From the NCBI RefSeq assembly GCF_036924535.1, contig NZ_JAZHRT010000001.1, positions 6,820,001 through 6,884,000 on the forward strand: a stretch of DNA of 64,000 nucleotides. Reading direction: 5' to 3'. Under the pieces are notes generated by a model. It was not told the origin of the DNA. It saw only the letters and a list, made by a program, of their open reading frames with translations, and did not search any database. The position numbers and the translations under genes are program-made. Of the stretch, positions 54,101-63,219 are shown piece after piece; positions within the stretch are counted from its first letter, which is position 1; the number at the start of each line of letters is the position of its first letter. This stretch comes from Bradyrhizobium sp. AZCC 2262 (lineage in GTDB: Bacteria > Pseudomonadota > Alphaproteobacteria > Rhizobiales > Xanthobacteraceae).

Positions 54101-55661
54101 TCGCTTCGTCGCTGAGCTCTGCATCCCGAATTTGTGCATCCGGCCACGGATACTGAACGCGTGGCGCAAAAACCGTGGCAGCGAGACGTATAAGGTGATG
54201 CTTGTCGCTTGGATGGTCCGACTGCTCGCCAAATTGGTCTGTTGCTCTCTTCCAGAAGCGATCGATGAGGACGTATTCATTTTGCGGCAGCCAGCCACGC
54301 TCTGCGACGCGGCCATAAAGATTTGCCAGGATTGGCCGACGCAGCAGGGCAGCGACGTCGTCCGGCAACTGATCGAATTCAAGTTGTCGCGACCGGAGAT
54401 ACCGGCGCAGCTCCTGCAGGGAAAAATCCGTCACTGCCATGCTTTGCGCGCCCGGGCATTGTGCCGCGATACGCTCTGCAAGTCGTGAGGATGCAGAGAC
54501 GATCAGACGTATCCCAAGCCGAGCCCAGTTTTCGAGGGCGATGTCGCGCAGCAGCCTGGCGTTCTGGACATCGTCCAGACATACGGTCAACCAGAAGCGC
54601 TCATCGTTCCGGAATTCACGCGACAGGCGTTCTGCAATCACGTTGATGGGCGACGGCCTGTCAAATCCCACCGAATGCCATATGCGTCCCACGATTGCCC
54701 GTTCGACAGCCTGCAGGTCGTCCTGGCCAGACAACAGGATCACCAGATCTCCGCGTCGTTGCAGGTCATAAGCGAGGCTGGCAAGAGTCCAGCTCTTGCC
54801 CTGTCCCCCCTCTCCCGCAATCACAAAGACGGCCGTAGTCTCTGAAGGGGCAGATAGCGGCCGGACATCCGCGCTGGGCTCGTAGCCCAACATGCGGCAG
54901 GCATGGGTGAGGTCCGCCTCCAGAACAGACGGCAGGCGTGCAACGATGCCAAGCCGCGCGACATTCAAGCCGGCCTGCCCGAGAAACTGTCTGACTTCGA
55001 TTGTCCCACCGTGCTGAGCGACTTCAAAAAGCCGGCCGACAAGTTCGTTACGTTTACCTTCGATATCCTCGCGCGCGTCGACCAGCCTGCCGAGGACGGC
55101 ATCAATGCACCGGGTGACCTGTGCGACGTCGAATTTGTCGACGATCTCGAGGGCGGAAAGAAGCCGCAGCAGGGCCTTGTCGTCAGTGGAGCTGCACTGC
55201 AGGCGTTCCGCAAGCATCGACAGATATTCAACCGGCGTGACCATAGCGCCTTCGGACGGAATCTTATGGCTCCGCATGTTTAGAACGCCGCCTGCATCCG
55301 AGCTACGCACCAAAGCGAGGAAGCGCTGCAGATCGTCCACCTGACAGGTACCGTCCGTCACAAACCGGAGCCTCAAAGGTGTACCGACCGGCGCCGCGCG
55401 AGCGGCATCGAGAAGATCGGGCAAGACCCGCTTGATGAGTTCACCTGTTGTCCACGCGCGGCTAGTCCGCCTGCTCTTGAACTGTTCGACGACGAAGATG
55501 GACTGTTCCGCAACGGCAAGATCACCGGCAGGCGGCTCCAGCGTAAGCGTCGCATCTTCCTGCCCGTCGTCCGTCAGCGCCAGGCTGGCAACCTGCCCGA
55601 GGCTGCAAAGGATCTGGTAGAGGAAGCCGCGTATTGCGACTTGGCCCCCACTATTGTTCAT
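51180..55661 (-). CDS. Cap4-like nuclease / STAND NTPase / HEAT-repeat protein (Avs-like)
   Basis: A 1493-residue protein in three parts. Residues 1-110 look like a Cap4-type dsDNA nuclease domain (GGQVAIRGFLYQILCSLGQV with E42, D47 and QFK at 60-62, a PD-(D/E)XK pattern). Residues about 250-500 are a STAND NTPase: Walker A GEGGQGKS at 283-290, Walker B VCLDDVQ with LDD at 362-364. The rest is helical, with HEAT-like repeats toward the end (DPDEASRKAALMTLGISK; SDAPQRRRAACEILGWQ; DVEDAALQALQRQRHQ). This effector-NTPase-repeat order is that of Avs-type phage sensors. The ATG at 55661 overlaps a short upstream frame. Function is inferred from architecture. Confidence 0.75.
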   Translation of the reverse strand: MNNSGGQVAIRGFLYQILCSLGQVASLALTDDGQEDATLTLEPPAGDLAVAEQSIFVVEQFKSRRTSRAWTTGELIKRVLPDLLDAARAAPVGTPLRLRFVTDGTCQVDDLQRFLALVRSSDAGGVLNMRSHKIPSEGAMVTPVEYLSMLAERLQCSSTDDKALLRLLSALEIVDKFDVAQVTRCIDAVLGRLVDAREDIEGKRNELVGRLFEVAQHGGTIEVRQFLGQAGLNVARLGIVARLPSVLEADLTHACRMLGYEPSADVRPLSAPSETTAVFVIAGEGGQGKSWTLASLAYDLQRRGDLVILLSGQDDLQAVERAIVGRIWHSVGFDRPSPINVIAERLSREFRNDERFWLTVCLDDVQNARLLRDIALENWARLGIRLIVSASSRLAERIAAQCPGAQSMAVTDFSLQELRRYLRSRQLEFDQLPDDVAALLRRPILANLYGRVAERGWLPQNEYVLIDRFWKRATDQFGEQSDHPSDKHHLIRLAATVFAPRVQYPWPDAQIRDAELSDEARLRLIDAGLLQAVEGGVAMGHDRLLNWAVAVGLCDAIRAGRMPIAEAGDILRRIFRIDGDWTQDFASRRLGYVPMDLLWLLLKHNSIVAVAQLIRRLCSTHDLRVTEEDFCRQMLPTLGVALLPAVPVVLKQPLSGDHHRLVAREIGQCLIVQARDYGVDVSGTVTQLLDLDNRDADTAALTALSTVPVPVLLDRVWAIHLHREADFASESRETQARKYFEVEESFAALVPSAREDPEWIARTVCGHTDRKDQLVYLLLRLPHDQAKPLWVRLRPALFVDVSENRGCLAQGLRAFGSDQDIDFIERWILEGGDKFEQALRFDTLVRLAPWRALNILPVMRQSLLTSTTNWWLPGLFLATGAHANAALLAVFDGSFEGIRDLAIIYQQWQEQLDATTLRRILDMLADKLADMEPQTEWRPGGVGHLMRLGASLYRPDLLFVLAEYRGSRLEMLLLDRAVRLTGRNSLSIDWDSRLFRDLLFKLGGQAFGQFVLEELHRESEFARVDGLRDALLVSTNEISARIRDIASRAPTREEQYNLINVLAIRGERASVLTLLRSGAALALSALPYLAQLEPLGDADAAKAIADLADPDEASRKAALMTLGISKRRDVGAAIIKHLQSISAASAEAIIAVFALQELGVYDLRLNQKLTAMLGDERQADRVAQYLLEQSEPEAHAPLLAHFANHPLHRMRSGELSWAFALLRFQDGAETARTFLRRLGQSPVAFGMEGYIQRELLKAGDEAAREALYELAWGTARRGNGSAAEAISALATFDPETAFEAAQRQLWEEFDAAIATRLFAIDAVRATDAVLKEFYFHQSRKDRQMIARLLRWMADPTLLRETLLGFCQSDAPQRRRAACEILGWQKDATLADCLHVLTRDVEKDVEDAALQALQRQRHQAIAGELLHQVPTVPAGERFCLLAALTEVADPYLLQHADDPLCLDSIKEQMPPGYELVLRSWLCEAVKKADDVKAD

Positions 55662-55810
55662 TTCGCACCCCAGTCCGTTGCCGCATGCACCGCCGAAAGC
55701 TGACGTCCCCATGGGGTAACGAGAATGATGTCCTGAGACCTTCGGCCGCGCCGTTTGATGATATAATCGCCTTGCGCAAGCCGAGCGTGTTCTGAAACTG
55801 GAAATCGCTT
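55658..55810 (-). pseudogene. fragment resembling a winged-helix C-terminus, overlapping the next gene
   Basis: A 50-codon open frame with no start codon reads EHARLAQGDYIIKRRGRRSQDIILVTPWGRQLSAVHAATDWGAK in its main part. The RRG...ILVTPWGRQL segment looks like the wing of a winged-helix protein. Its TGA overlaps the ATG of the 1493-residue gene (ATGA), as if a coupled small gene once stood here. The frame upstream is closed by TGA at 55811-55813, and another frame there also looks protein-like, so a deletion is possible. Confidence 0.4.
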
Positions 55811-55877
55811 TCAGGTTCGGAACCGTGTGGTTGGATTGGGAATGGCAAAATTCGTCCTCGCGAAATCGTCGCTCGTC

Positions 55878-57416
55878 TTAAAAGAATGAACCGGAGTGTT
55901 TCGCCACGATCTGCTGGCCTGTGACCTTGGCCAAGAACTGCTCGGGCAAAATGCGTTCGACGACGGCTAAAAAGGCGTCGATAATCACGCGCATATGGTC
56001 GAGGTCGCCCTCTTGCACGCGCCGCCAGATACTCGGGCGATAGCGCACAATGATGGATAGCGCATAGAGAAGAACGACAGATATCGCCCGGTATTCGCCA
56101 ATCACGCCAAAGATAGGGAGAATGAGAGCGTTTTGTTGAAAAGGACTGTGGTGGACATGAAGGCTGTCCCACCAAAGCTTTTCAGACGGATGTTCCACGG
56201 CAACCCGAAAATGACGGCCGCCGCCTTCGGGGGGCACCTCGCCGATTTCGCTGATCGGCCCAGGAAACAACGCAATGTCCTCTTTGGTCACGCGCCCTGT
56301 ATCATCGACCAGAAGGACATAGCTGCGGGTTACAGGTTTCTGATCGCCGAACAAAGACATGCCTCGATTTGCCGTTTGATCGTAGACCGGCATGATCCAG
56401 CGTGGCTTCGCCGTAAATATATTGGAAAACAGGTCGGACAGCTCTGGGATCGAAGCAAACAGAGATTCGATCGTGAGCCAACTATGCTCTGGCGCCGACA
56501 CGAGCTCACTATAGCGGCGCGGCTTGCTGTCGGGGAATTGCGTGATCTGCGTGCCCATCGTTTTCGCCCAAGCCGGGAAAAATCCGGCAGGCAAGACACC
56601 GACAACGATTTGCTCCAATCCGTCGGATACTCCATCGACGGTATAGAGCCCGTGACCGGCCTTAGTGCTGTCCTCGATGTCCGAAAGCGCCTTCGCGCCA
56701 CGTGGCGCGGCAAGCATTTCCGCAAAAGCAAAAGAGAGACTGCCGTAGTAGAGATTGAGCACCCGCTGGCTGAAGGGTTGCCCATCCCTGGCTTGAAAGT
56801 AGTCAGATGCGTTGCGCAACGCGTAGGCTACGCCCTGAGCCTTTGACTGCATCTTATCGACGCCCAGCGCTACATGTTCGGCTGCCGCGCGAGCCTCGAT
56901 CATCTTACGCGCGAGCGTGACGCTTTGAAGCTGGCGCAGCCGCAACCAGATTGCCTCGATCGGCTCGTCGGAAAGAAGCAACCGCGGCCTGAGGATCGTC
57001 GGGTCGGCTACTGGCGCCATCTCTTGGCCGTCGGGCACAAACTTTCCATCGGCACTCACTCTATTCCATTCCAAGAGCACTTCATGGAAATCATCGACCG
57101 AACCGACGGGCTTGGTAACGCCTTGGGTGAACTGTTCGACGAGGTAAGGCTGGCCATTGATGAAGATGTGTTCAACCTCGGCAGCGAGAGACTTGTAAAT
57201 CTTGTTGTCGGTGGCGGAGCTGTAAATCAGCGCGATGGTGTGACGATGGCCGCCGCGTTCGGCAGAAATGATGAGGCCGTCCGGGAATTCGCGTTCGATC
57301 TTCTCCGACCAATTATGGGTACGGAGTTTTTCAAAGATTTTCTGTTCGGCGTCTCTGTGGAGGATATCCATGCGCATTTTTTGTCCAGGATCGGAGGCCT
57401 GCATGGCGATGCTCAA
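55878..57416 (-). CDS. YaaC-like protein with N-terminal nuclease-like domain
   Basis: A 512-residue protein. The C-terminal 400 residues resemble YaaC: LRNASDYFQARDGQPFSQRVLNLYYGSLSFAFAEMLAA and LLYALSIIVRYRPSIWRRVQEGDLDHMRVIIDAFLAVVERILPEQFL (SIIVRYRPSIW is the clearest signature). The first 110 residues form a separate alpha/beta domain (RDAEQKIFEKLRTHNWSEKIEREF ... PYLVEQFTQGVT) that could be an effector. The start is either a TTG at 57416 overlapping the stop of the 1779-residue gene (TTGA) or an ATG at 57404. Overlap with the NTPase gene indicates that they act together. YaaC has no established biochemical role that I know of. Confidence 0.7.
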   Translation of the reverse strand: MSIAMQASDPGQKMRMDILHRDAEQKIFEKLRTHNWSEKIEREFPDGLIISAERGGHRHTIALIYSSATDNKIYKSLAAEVEHIFINGQPYLVEQFTQGVTKPVGSVDDFHEVLLEWNRVSADGKFVPDGQEMAPVADPTILRPRLLLSDEPIEAIWLRLRQLQSVTLARKMIEARAAAEHVALGVDKMQSKAQGVAYALRNASDYFQARDGQPFSQRVLNLYYGSLSFAFAEMLAAPRGAKALSDIEDSTKAGHGLYTVDGVSDGLEQIVVGVLPAGFFPAWAKTMGTQITQFPDSKPRRYSELVSAPEHSWLTIESLFASIPELSDLFSNIFTAKPRWIMPVYDQTANRGMSLFGDQKPVTRSYVLLVDDTGRVTKEDIALFPGPISEIGEVPPEGGGRHFRVAVEHPSEKLWWDSLHVHHSPFQQNALILPIFGVIGEYRAISVVLLYALSIIVRYRPSIWRRVQEGDLDHMRVIIDAFLAVVERILPEQFLAKVTGQQIVAKHSGSFF

Positions 57417-60400
57417 GCGGCCGCGGAGCCGACGACATGATCCCGAAGAGCGATAGCGGCGTGGCTTCCCCGGGAAACGACAGTCGCCAGCAATGCTCGA
57501 AAATCCCGCTCCAGATCGAGATCGACCGAAATCTGCTCACCCTTGCGCTCCCAACAGGCACGCAGGAACGCAATCAGATTTCCTTCAAGGCCATCCCGCC
57601 AATCATAGGAATCGAAAGTCGGGACAACCGGCGCAAGCCACCTGATTGCGGGAACAAGGAGACCGGCGGCTGCGGGCTGCGTGACCCAGTAGAGAAAGCC
57701 GGAAACCAGTTTCGACGTCTTGAACCACCGCTCGGCAACCCTCGCGAAGAGACCTTCCATGCCGGAAAGCGCGGCCGCGAACTCCGGCCTTTCGCCGATC
57801 TTGTTGATCCTTGTGCCAAAGCCGAGAAGCCCGAAAACGGCATCATCGAGATCATAGGATCGACCTGTGGCGGGATCCCATGACGGGCTTTGCAGCGTGT
57901 ACTCGATCATCGCGCTCCAGATTGCGGTGAAGCGCTCGGGCGTTTGTGCAGCCCGCACACCGTCGGTGAACCACTCCCAGAAGAACCGTTCGATCCATTG
58001 ATGCGCTGCCGGGCCACGGTCGAGGATCGGTTGCCATAGCGTCCGATGATCTTCGGCGGTTGTCATGCAGGGAATTGTGCGAGCCACGATGCCATAAACC
58101 CAAGTATCAAATTCGTCCGGATGATCCTCGCACCGCTGACGCCGCGGGTCGATGATTACGGGAACCAGCCCCAGCGTGATATCAAGAAACGCGCGAACGA
58201 AACCGAGCCACTTGGCCCGCTCGTCGGGCCGCGCCGACGCGAGGTCCAGCCAGGCGAACGCCGCCGAAATAATGCGAGTATCGACGCTGAGCCGACCGCG
58301 ATGAAGGGTTTCGACCTCACTGCCGGGGCGATACGTGCTGATCTCGCGGCGACGAATGCGCTCTGATTCTGGGAATTGCCGGGCGCGAATGGCATCAATC
58401 TCGCGCTCGGCCTGCGCGCTCAATTCGACAATATCGGGCAGCTCAGCCGACAACCGCCGTTCGGCAAATTCCCCGATCAGCGCTTCTTTGCCAGCTTGAT
58501 CGTCCTCGGCCTCAGTATCGGTCCTGAATCTCTGCGCGAAGCCAAGGGCGGGACGCTGGCCGGCCCACCAGACGGCCAAGCAAAGCATTCGATCGAAGTC
58601 CTCGCCGAGCTGTTCCCGGCGTTGAGAAGCGCGGATCAGCGTGCGGCTTGTCGTGCTGTAATGGAAAGAGAGGACGCAGGCCGCCACGAGACGGCGGGCG
58701 AGGAGGTCGTTCTGGTCATCGGCAAGAAGTGCGATGCCGGCTTCGCCGGCAAAGGAATCCCACTGCCGGTCGCCGTTGGCCTCGGCGGAGTCGAAGCGCA
58801 GCGGCGCAGGCGGCTGACGAACCACGGATGCCAGCTTGCCGCGACACCACGCCAAGCGTTCCGAGTCGGCCGCGAGCCAGTCGCGATGCTTGACGACGAG
58901 CACCGCGATAGCTCCGCAGAGCAAGTCCTCGATGTGATGCAGCGGATCACCGTCATTGGCGAGCCGTGGCGAAAGGTCCTCAAGTCCCTGGACAAATTCC
59001 CAAAACTGGGGGAGTTGGTCTTGCGAAAATCGCTCGTCTGAATCGAGCAGTTGCCGCATCTGGAAGGGAAAGCTGGTGATGGTCTGATCCGTGGCGATGC
59101 GCCGAAGGTCTTCTTGATTTTTCTGCTTGACCTCTTCCGACCAATCGAAACTGACGGCCACGCGTTTCCCGTCGCGCACCTCGAAGATGTAGTTGCCGGG
59201 ATCCAGGCGTTCGCTCAGCAGACGAAGAGCTTCGGGCTGTTCCTCTCCGTTGAGGTCCGAAATCCATCCCGCCCGCAATTGGGCAAGAAAGGGCCGCTCT
59301 GCTTCATCGGCGACCAACGTTTCGACGATGCCGCCGCCGATATAGAGCAGCATGTCCTGTCGATGCGACATTCGATACCAGGCCCGGCCAAGCTCAATCA
59401 TGGCACCGGGCTGATATGCCCAAAGGCCTATGGGATCAGAACCGCCCGATCTGCGCAGCGTGACAATTTGGCGATCCCAATCGAGAAGCAGCCAGTTCTG
59501 GAGGAGCGGCGTCAGCACACCGGCGAACAGAGCCGGGCGGTACTTCCCGACATCGAGCAGAAGGCCAGCGAAGGCAAGCGACTCGCTTTCACTCAGAATG
59601 CGGTTGATCCACGGATCGACATCGTCGCCGCGTTCGATCCTCTCATAGAGCCACCGCTCTACCGCCATCAGCACGCAGTGAATCATCGAGCCGAACGTAA
59701 CCGGCCAATCGTGATGCCAACGAAAGACGTTCGAATTGCCGCACCAAAGGCGGGTTTCATTTCCGATGCGAACATTGAGCCCGTCACCTTCACAGAACCG
59801 CCGGCTGGCGAAATTAACGAGCCGCAGCGCAAAGGACAGCCCTTGATCCGGCGCCTCCTTCAGAAACTGAAGGAAAGGCCCGCGGCAGTACAGGGGTGGA
59901 TCGCCGCCGTTCCAGTGATCAAGGCCGGTCTCCGGCATTGAGCTGCGACCGAAATCCTCGTGCTGAGGGGATTCGATGCAGACCGCCAACAACACCTCGA
60001 GAGCGGCGTCGGGCCGTGCGCGCGCGAGCGCTGTAAAAGCTCCGGAGTCGAGACAGGCCTCTTGAAATGCATTCTGCACGCCGTTGCGCGGGCCATCTGG
60101 CCAAGCATCACGCAATTCGCCGCGCGGAAAGGCCGGAATGAACTGTCGCCGACGTTGTCTTTCCGGATTCGCTTCCAGAAATTGGCGCCGTTGTTCGCGC
60201 TGACGTTCATGCGCCTGTTGGACACGCGTGGTTATTGCCGAGTCAAGATCGCGCCGCTCCGCAAGTTCAAGGCAGAGCTGCGCAACTTCGTCTGGCAGTT
60301 CTGGCGCGGCGGATAACACCGCCTCGTAGACAAGCTTGTCGTGGCCGTCGGAATAATAGTTGCCCTCGGCGTTGAGCGCCTGGACTTCGCGGCCAATGGC

Positions 60401-62752
60401 CAAGGCCAGTTCGGCGGCCTCTTTCCGCCAGGGCATCGGTTGCCCCTCGTCCAGTTCGACCGGGACCGACTTGAGCCACAGCGCGCAAAGCTTGGCGGCC
60501 GCATGGGGGACAAGTCGCGCAACCTCGTCGCGATGCCCGTTGAGCACGGTCAGCATCGGCCCCCAATAAGGCCAATACGGCAGCCGGAACAGGTGATCCC
60601 ACTCGCTCTTGCTTTCTGTCGCGGACAAGAGCGCGCCAATCCGCGGATCTGGCAGCGTCGCGACAAACATGAAACGCCCGAGCATCAGCCCGAGAAGGCG
60701 GCCGCGATTTGCCGTTAAAGCCTCCCAACTGCGCTGGAGCAGCGCGACTGCATTCGTCGCAAGAAACAGCGCTTCAAGGAGTTGATCGCGGATAATCGCA
60801 CCTTCCTCGGTACCATCCTCCAGCCCCTCGACGGCCTGCCGCCAGCGATCGGGGCCATCGTCGGCCTGTTCGAGAAGCCGCTGTCCAAAGAGGCGCATCG
60901 CGCGATGCCAGCGTGGCAGCTTCGCACGGGCGCGGACAGATGGCGCGCCAAGACCCGGCTCGCCGATCAGTACATTCAGCCGAGCCCAGTCGCCAAGCAT
61001 GTCGTGGGTAAATCGTACGCGCTGGTCGCGGATGCGCACAAGGTCCGAGGCAGTCAGGCTTCCCAGCGCGGCCTGCTCGCTTTGTTCCAACTGGGTACGC
61101 TGCACACTGGCGAGAAGCGTGTCGCCTTCGAGCGTGCCAAGCCGCATGAGGAGATGCGAGCGGCCAAGCTGGTCGGTGTCGCCTTCGACCCAGCGTTCCC
61201 AGAGCGCATCGACCATGTGGCTGACGCCAATGATCGAGGCTGGATTGATTGCCTTTCCGGTTCGCGCTGCCGCGACCAGCCAGTCAAGGATTTTCAGGTT
61301 CGTCAACAAGGGCCGAAGCTCGGGCCGCAACGATGCCCATTGCAACTCCGAGATCGGAGCAACAAGGCTTTGAATGTCGTCGACCGATGGCAGATCGAGT
61401 TGCGTCGTTCCGTGCAGGGTGGCAGGCAAGCCGGCCTCGATGAAGATACGGATAAGCTTAGGCGCCGGCTCGACCTGGCCTGTCACCAGAAGATGCACGT
61501 GCATCGGACCGTTTTCGGCGAGCAAAGCCTGCATCCAGCGGAGTGCGAGGCGTTGCGCATGCGGCGAGTAGCGCTCGAAGCTGTCGAAGACGATCAGGCA
61601 CGGCTCGGGCGAGGCGGACAGAATGTCGCAAAGCGGATGAACAATACCGATATCGCGTTCGAACGCGGCTTCCGTGTCGTAGTCGATCGTGGTTTCGGCG
61701 AGCCACAGGCACCGGCGGTAATCGCCCTCGCCAATCCGCTTCGCCAGCGCGGACTTCCCGCTTCCGGACTCGCCAATGAGAAAGCACGCGCGGCCCCGAT
61801 TGAGGCAGTCGAGCACTTTGGCGCGCGCGTCATCGCGAGGCAGCGGAGGCAAGCCGGAAATCCGGCTGCGAATATCGGCCATAAGCTCGCGGCTCGAGCG
61901 GTCGAGGGCTTCCCAATCGTGCCGATAGTCCGGATGGTCGCGCAGATTGAACTCGCCACCCAGCTCAGCAAGCACGCCCGCAAGGTCGAGCGATCCGCCG
62001 GCCCTTTTGGCGTCCGCAATGGCAACGAGGCGGGACCAGAGGCTCTTGGCCTCTTCGGCATCGCCAGACCGCAAAACATTCTGGCAATCGCGAAGCGCGT
62101 GGTCATGATCGCGCGACGGCGTGGCCTCGAAGTCGAACCGCATCAATCGCACTTGGCAAAGGAGTTGCATCGCCGCGGTATCGCTGGCGTCGCCTTCGTT
62201 GCGAAGCGCATCGGGGCACCGCAGGCTGTCGAATAGCGCGCGCTGCAACGCCGACGATTGCGCGCCGTCGTCGGCTCCGGGCTCGGCGAGCCGGGTGAGC
62301 ATACGGTTGGGCGTCGTGATCAGGGCATCGCTGACCAGGTTCGACCAGGCGTCTTCGACATCCTGCGACAGGGTGCCGACCATCAGAACAACCGCATCGT
62401 CGCTGCCGCGAAGGACACGCTCGGTCTTGACGCCGAACCATTGCGCCCAGATGGTGGCGACGAAGTCCCGGGGAAAGCCCGCGCCCGTGACTTGCCGATC
62501 GCTTTTGATCGAAATGCCGGCGGCGCGCTTGCCGGTGGAAGCCGAGCACTCGATCACAAGATCGTCTGCAAGCCAGCCCAGGTCGCGTCCTTGCCACTGC
62601 ACGCGGTCGATTTTACCGAAATCCGCACCGAGCCTGTTGGTCCCGGCCAAGAGATCGAGAAGAAAGCGCGCGGCAATGCAGTTCTCATTGCGGAAGCCGG
62701 TTCCGGCAGTGAGCTGAACGGGAGCTTTCTTCTTCGGTGTGGCCTTCGTCAT
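57413..62752 (-). CDS. giant NTPase with nuclease-like N-terminus, defence-type
   Basis: A 1779-residue protein. Residues about 15-130 look like a Cap4/REase-type domain (GFRNENCIAARFLLDLL, D63-D64, E68 and SIK at 81-83 in AGISIKSDRQV). A P-loop NTPase follows: Walker A GESGSGKS at 327-334 and Walker B LIVFDSFE with VFD at 388-390, then a STAND-like helical region (LPSVDDIQSLVAPISELQWASL). The remaining 1200 residues are helical with no repeats I can name, probably a sensor. It is the first gene of the minus-strand defence run and overlaps the YaaC-like gene. The ATG at 62752 removes a short upstream extension. Confidence 0.65.
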   Translation of the reverse strand: MTKATPKKKAPVQLTAGTGFRNENCIAARFLLDLLAGTNRLGADFGKIDRVQWQGRDLGWLADDLVIECSASTGKRAAGISIKSDRQVTGAGFPRDFVATIWAQWFGVKTERVLRGSDDAVVLMVGTLSQDVEDAWSNLVSDALITTPNRMLTRLAEPGADDGAQSSALQRALFDSLRCPDALRNEGDASDTAAMQLLCQVRLMRFDFEATPSRDHDHALRDCQNVLRSGDAEEAKSLWSRLVAIADAKRAGGSLDLAGVLAELGGEFNLRDHPDYRHDWEALDRSSRELMADIRSRISGLPPLPRDDARAKVLDCLNRGRACFLIGESGSGKSALAKRIGEGDYRRCLWLAETTIDYDTEAAFERDIGIVHPLCDILSASPEPCLIVFDSFERYSPHAQRLALRWMQALLAENGPMHVHLLVTGQVEPAPKLIRIFIEAGLPATLHGTTQLDLPSVDDIQSLVAPISELQWASLRPELRPLLTNLKILDWLVAAARTGKAINPASIIGVSHMVDALWERWVEGDTDQLGRSHLLMRLGTLEGDTLLASVQRTQLEQSEQAALGSLTASDLVRIRDQRVRFTHDMLGDWARLNVLIGEPGLGAPSVRARAKLPRWHRAMRLFGQRLLEQADDGPDRWRQAVEGLEDGTEEGAIIRDQLLEALFLATNAVALLQRSWEALTANRGRLLGLMLGRFMFVATLPDPRIGALLSATESKSEWDHLFRLPYWPYWGPMLTVLNGHRDEVARLVPHAAAKLCALWLKSVPVELDEGQPMPWRKEAAELALAIGREVQALNAEGNYYSDGHDKLVYEAVLSAAPELPDEVAQLCLELAERRDLDSAITTRVQQAHERQREQRRQFLEANPERQRRRQFIPAFPRGELRDAWPDGPRNGVQNAFQEACLDSGAFTALARARPDAALEVLLAVCIESPQHEDFGRSSMPETGLDHWNGGDPPLYCRGPFLQFLKEAPDQGLSFALRLVNFASRRFCEGDGLNVRIGNETRLWCGNSNVFRWHHDWPVTFGSMIHCVLMAVERWLYERIERGDDVDPWINRILSESESLAFAGLLLDVGKYRPALFAGVLTPLLQNWLLLDWDRQIVTLRRSGGSDPIGLWAYQPGAMIELGRAWYRMSHRQDMLLYIGGGIVETLVADEAERPFLAQLRAGWISDLNGEEQPEALRLLSERLDPGNYIFEVRDGKRVAVSFDWSEEVKQKNQEDLRRIATDQTITSFPFQMRQLLDSDERFSQDQLPQFWEFVQGLEDLSPRLANDGDPLHHIEDLLCGAIAVLVVKHRDWLAADSERLAWCRGKLASVVRQPPAPLRFDSAEANGDRQWDSFAGEAGIALLADDQNDLLARRLVAACVLSFHYSTTSRTLIRASQRREQLGEDFDRMLCLAVWWAGQRPALGFAQRFRTDTEAEDDQAGKEALIGEFAERRLSAELPDIVELSAQAEREIDAIRARQFPESERIRRREISTYRPGSEVETLHRGRLSVDTRIISAAFAWLDLASARPDERAKWLGFVRAFLDITLGLVPVIIDPRRQRCEDHPDEFDTWVYGIVARTIPCMTTAEDHRTLWQPILDRGPAAHQWIERFFWEWFTDGVRAAQTPERFTAIWSAMIEYTLQSPSWDPATGRSYDLDDAVFGLLGFGTRINKIGERPEFAAALSGMEGLFARVAERWFKTSKLVSGFLYWVTQPAAAGLLVPAIRWLAPVVPTFDSYDWRDGLEGNLIAFLRACWERKGEQISVDLDLERDFRALLATVVSRGSHAAIALRDHVVGSAAA

Positions 62753-63219
62753 CGTGTGGTCCCAGCTTCTAGAACGTTTCGGGAACATCTGCAATGGGCT
62801 GGCCGACGAGCCACCGCCTTCGACTCATGTCACTAACGTACCGGTCGAGCAACGAAGTGGCATATCGCATCCGCGTTCCGCCACAACGGGCGGAACCGCC
62901 ATGTAACGTGCTTGGGTAAATCGTCAGCACGCCATCGCCTTGGTTTTCGGTCCGAGGCGACCGGGTTGCATTGTCGATGTTTGTTCGCCGACCCGCGGGC
63001 ACTCCTAAACGCAAAGTGTAAAGCGCTGGGTCTCGCTGCAGAATGTTCGCTCGACCCCAGTCGTTTTGAACGACATGGTCTGATGCTCCCGAAACCCTCC
63101 ACCACGATTTCCCAGCCAACGACTTAAGTCATCAGCGGGATCAGCCGCGCCATGGTAGCTACACGGTAGCTACAGCACTCTTTGGATTTTGGAGATTTTG
63201 TCTAAGCGTCTGATTTGGC
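62753..63219. other. island end next to tRNA-His, no supportable gene
   Basis: No integrase or other convincing gene is seen in these 467 bases. The interval abuts the 3' end of tRNA-His, the usual attachment site for tyrosine-integrase elements, so one attachment junction probably lies at about 63200-63265. Tandem GGTAGCTACA repeats sit at 63154-63174. The matching junction would lie outside the window. Confidence 0.5.
63154..63174. repeat. tandem GGTAGCTACA repeat near the att site
   Basis: GGTAGCTACA occurs at 63154-63163 and again at 63165-63174, an 11-base period, 46 bases from the tRNA end. Each copy contains the palindrome GTAGCTAC. Short direct repeats beside a tRNA attachment site are typical of integrase arm or excisionase binding sites. 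The role is inferred. Confidence 0.5.

Noticed and set aside
62769..63119. A 116-residue minus-strand frame considered as an integrase remnant or small gene
   Set aside because: No integrase catalytic residues or other motif could be found, and the composition is atypical.
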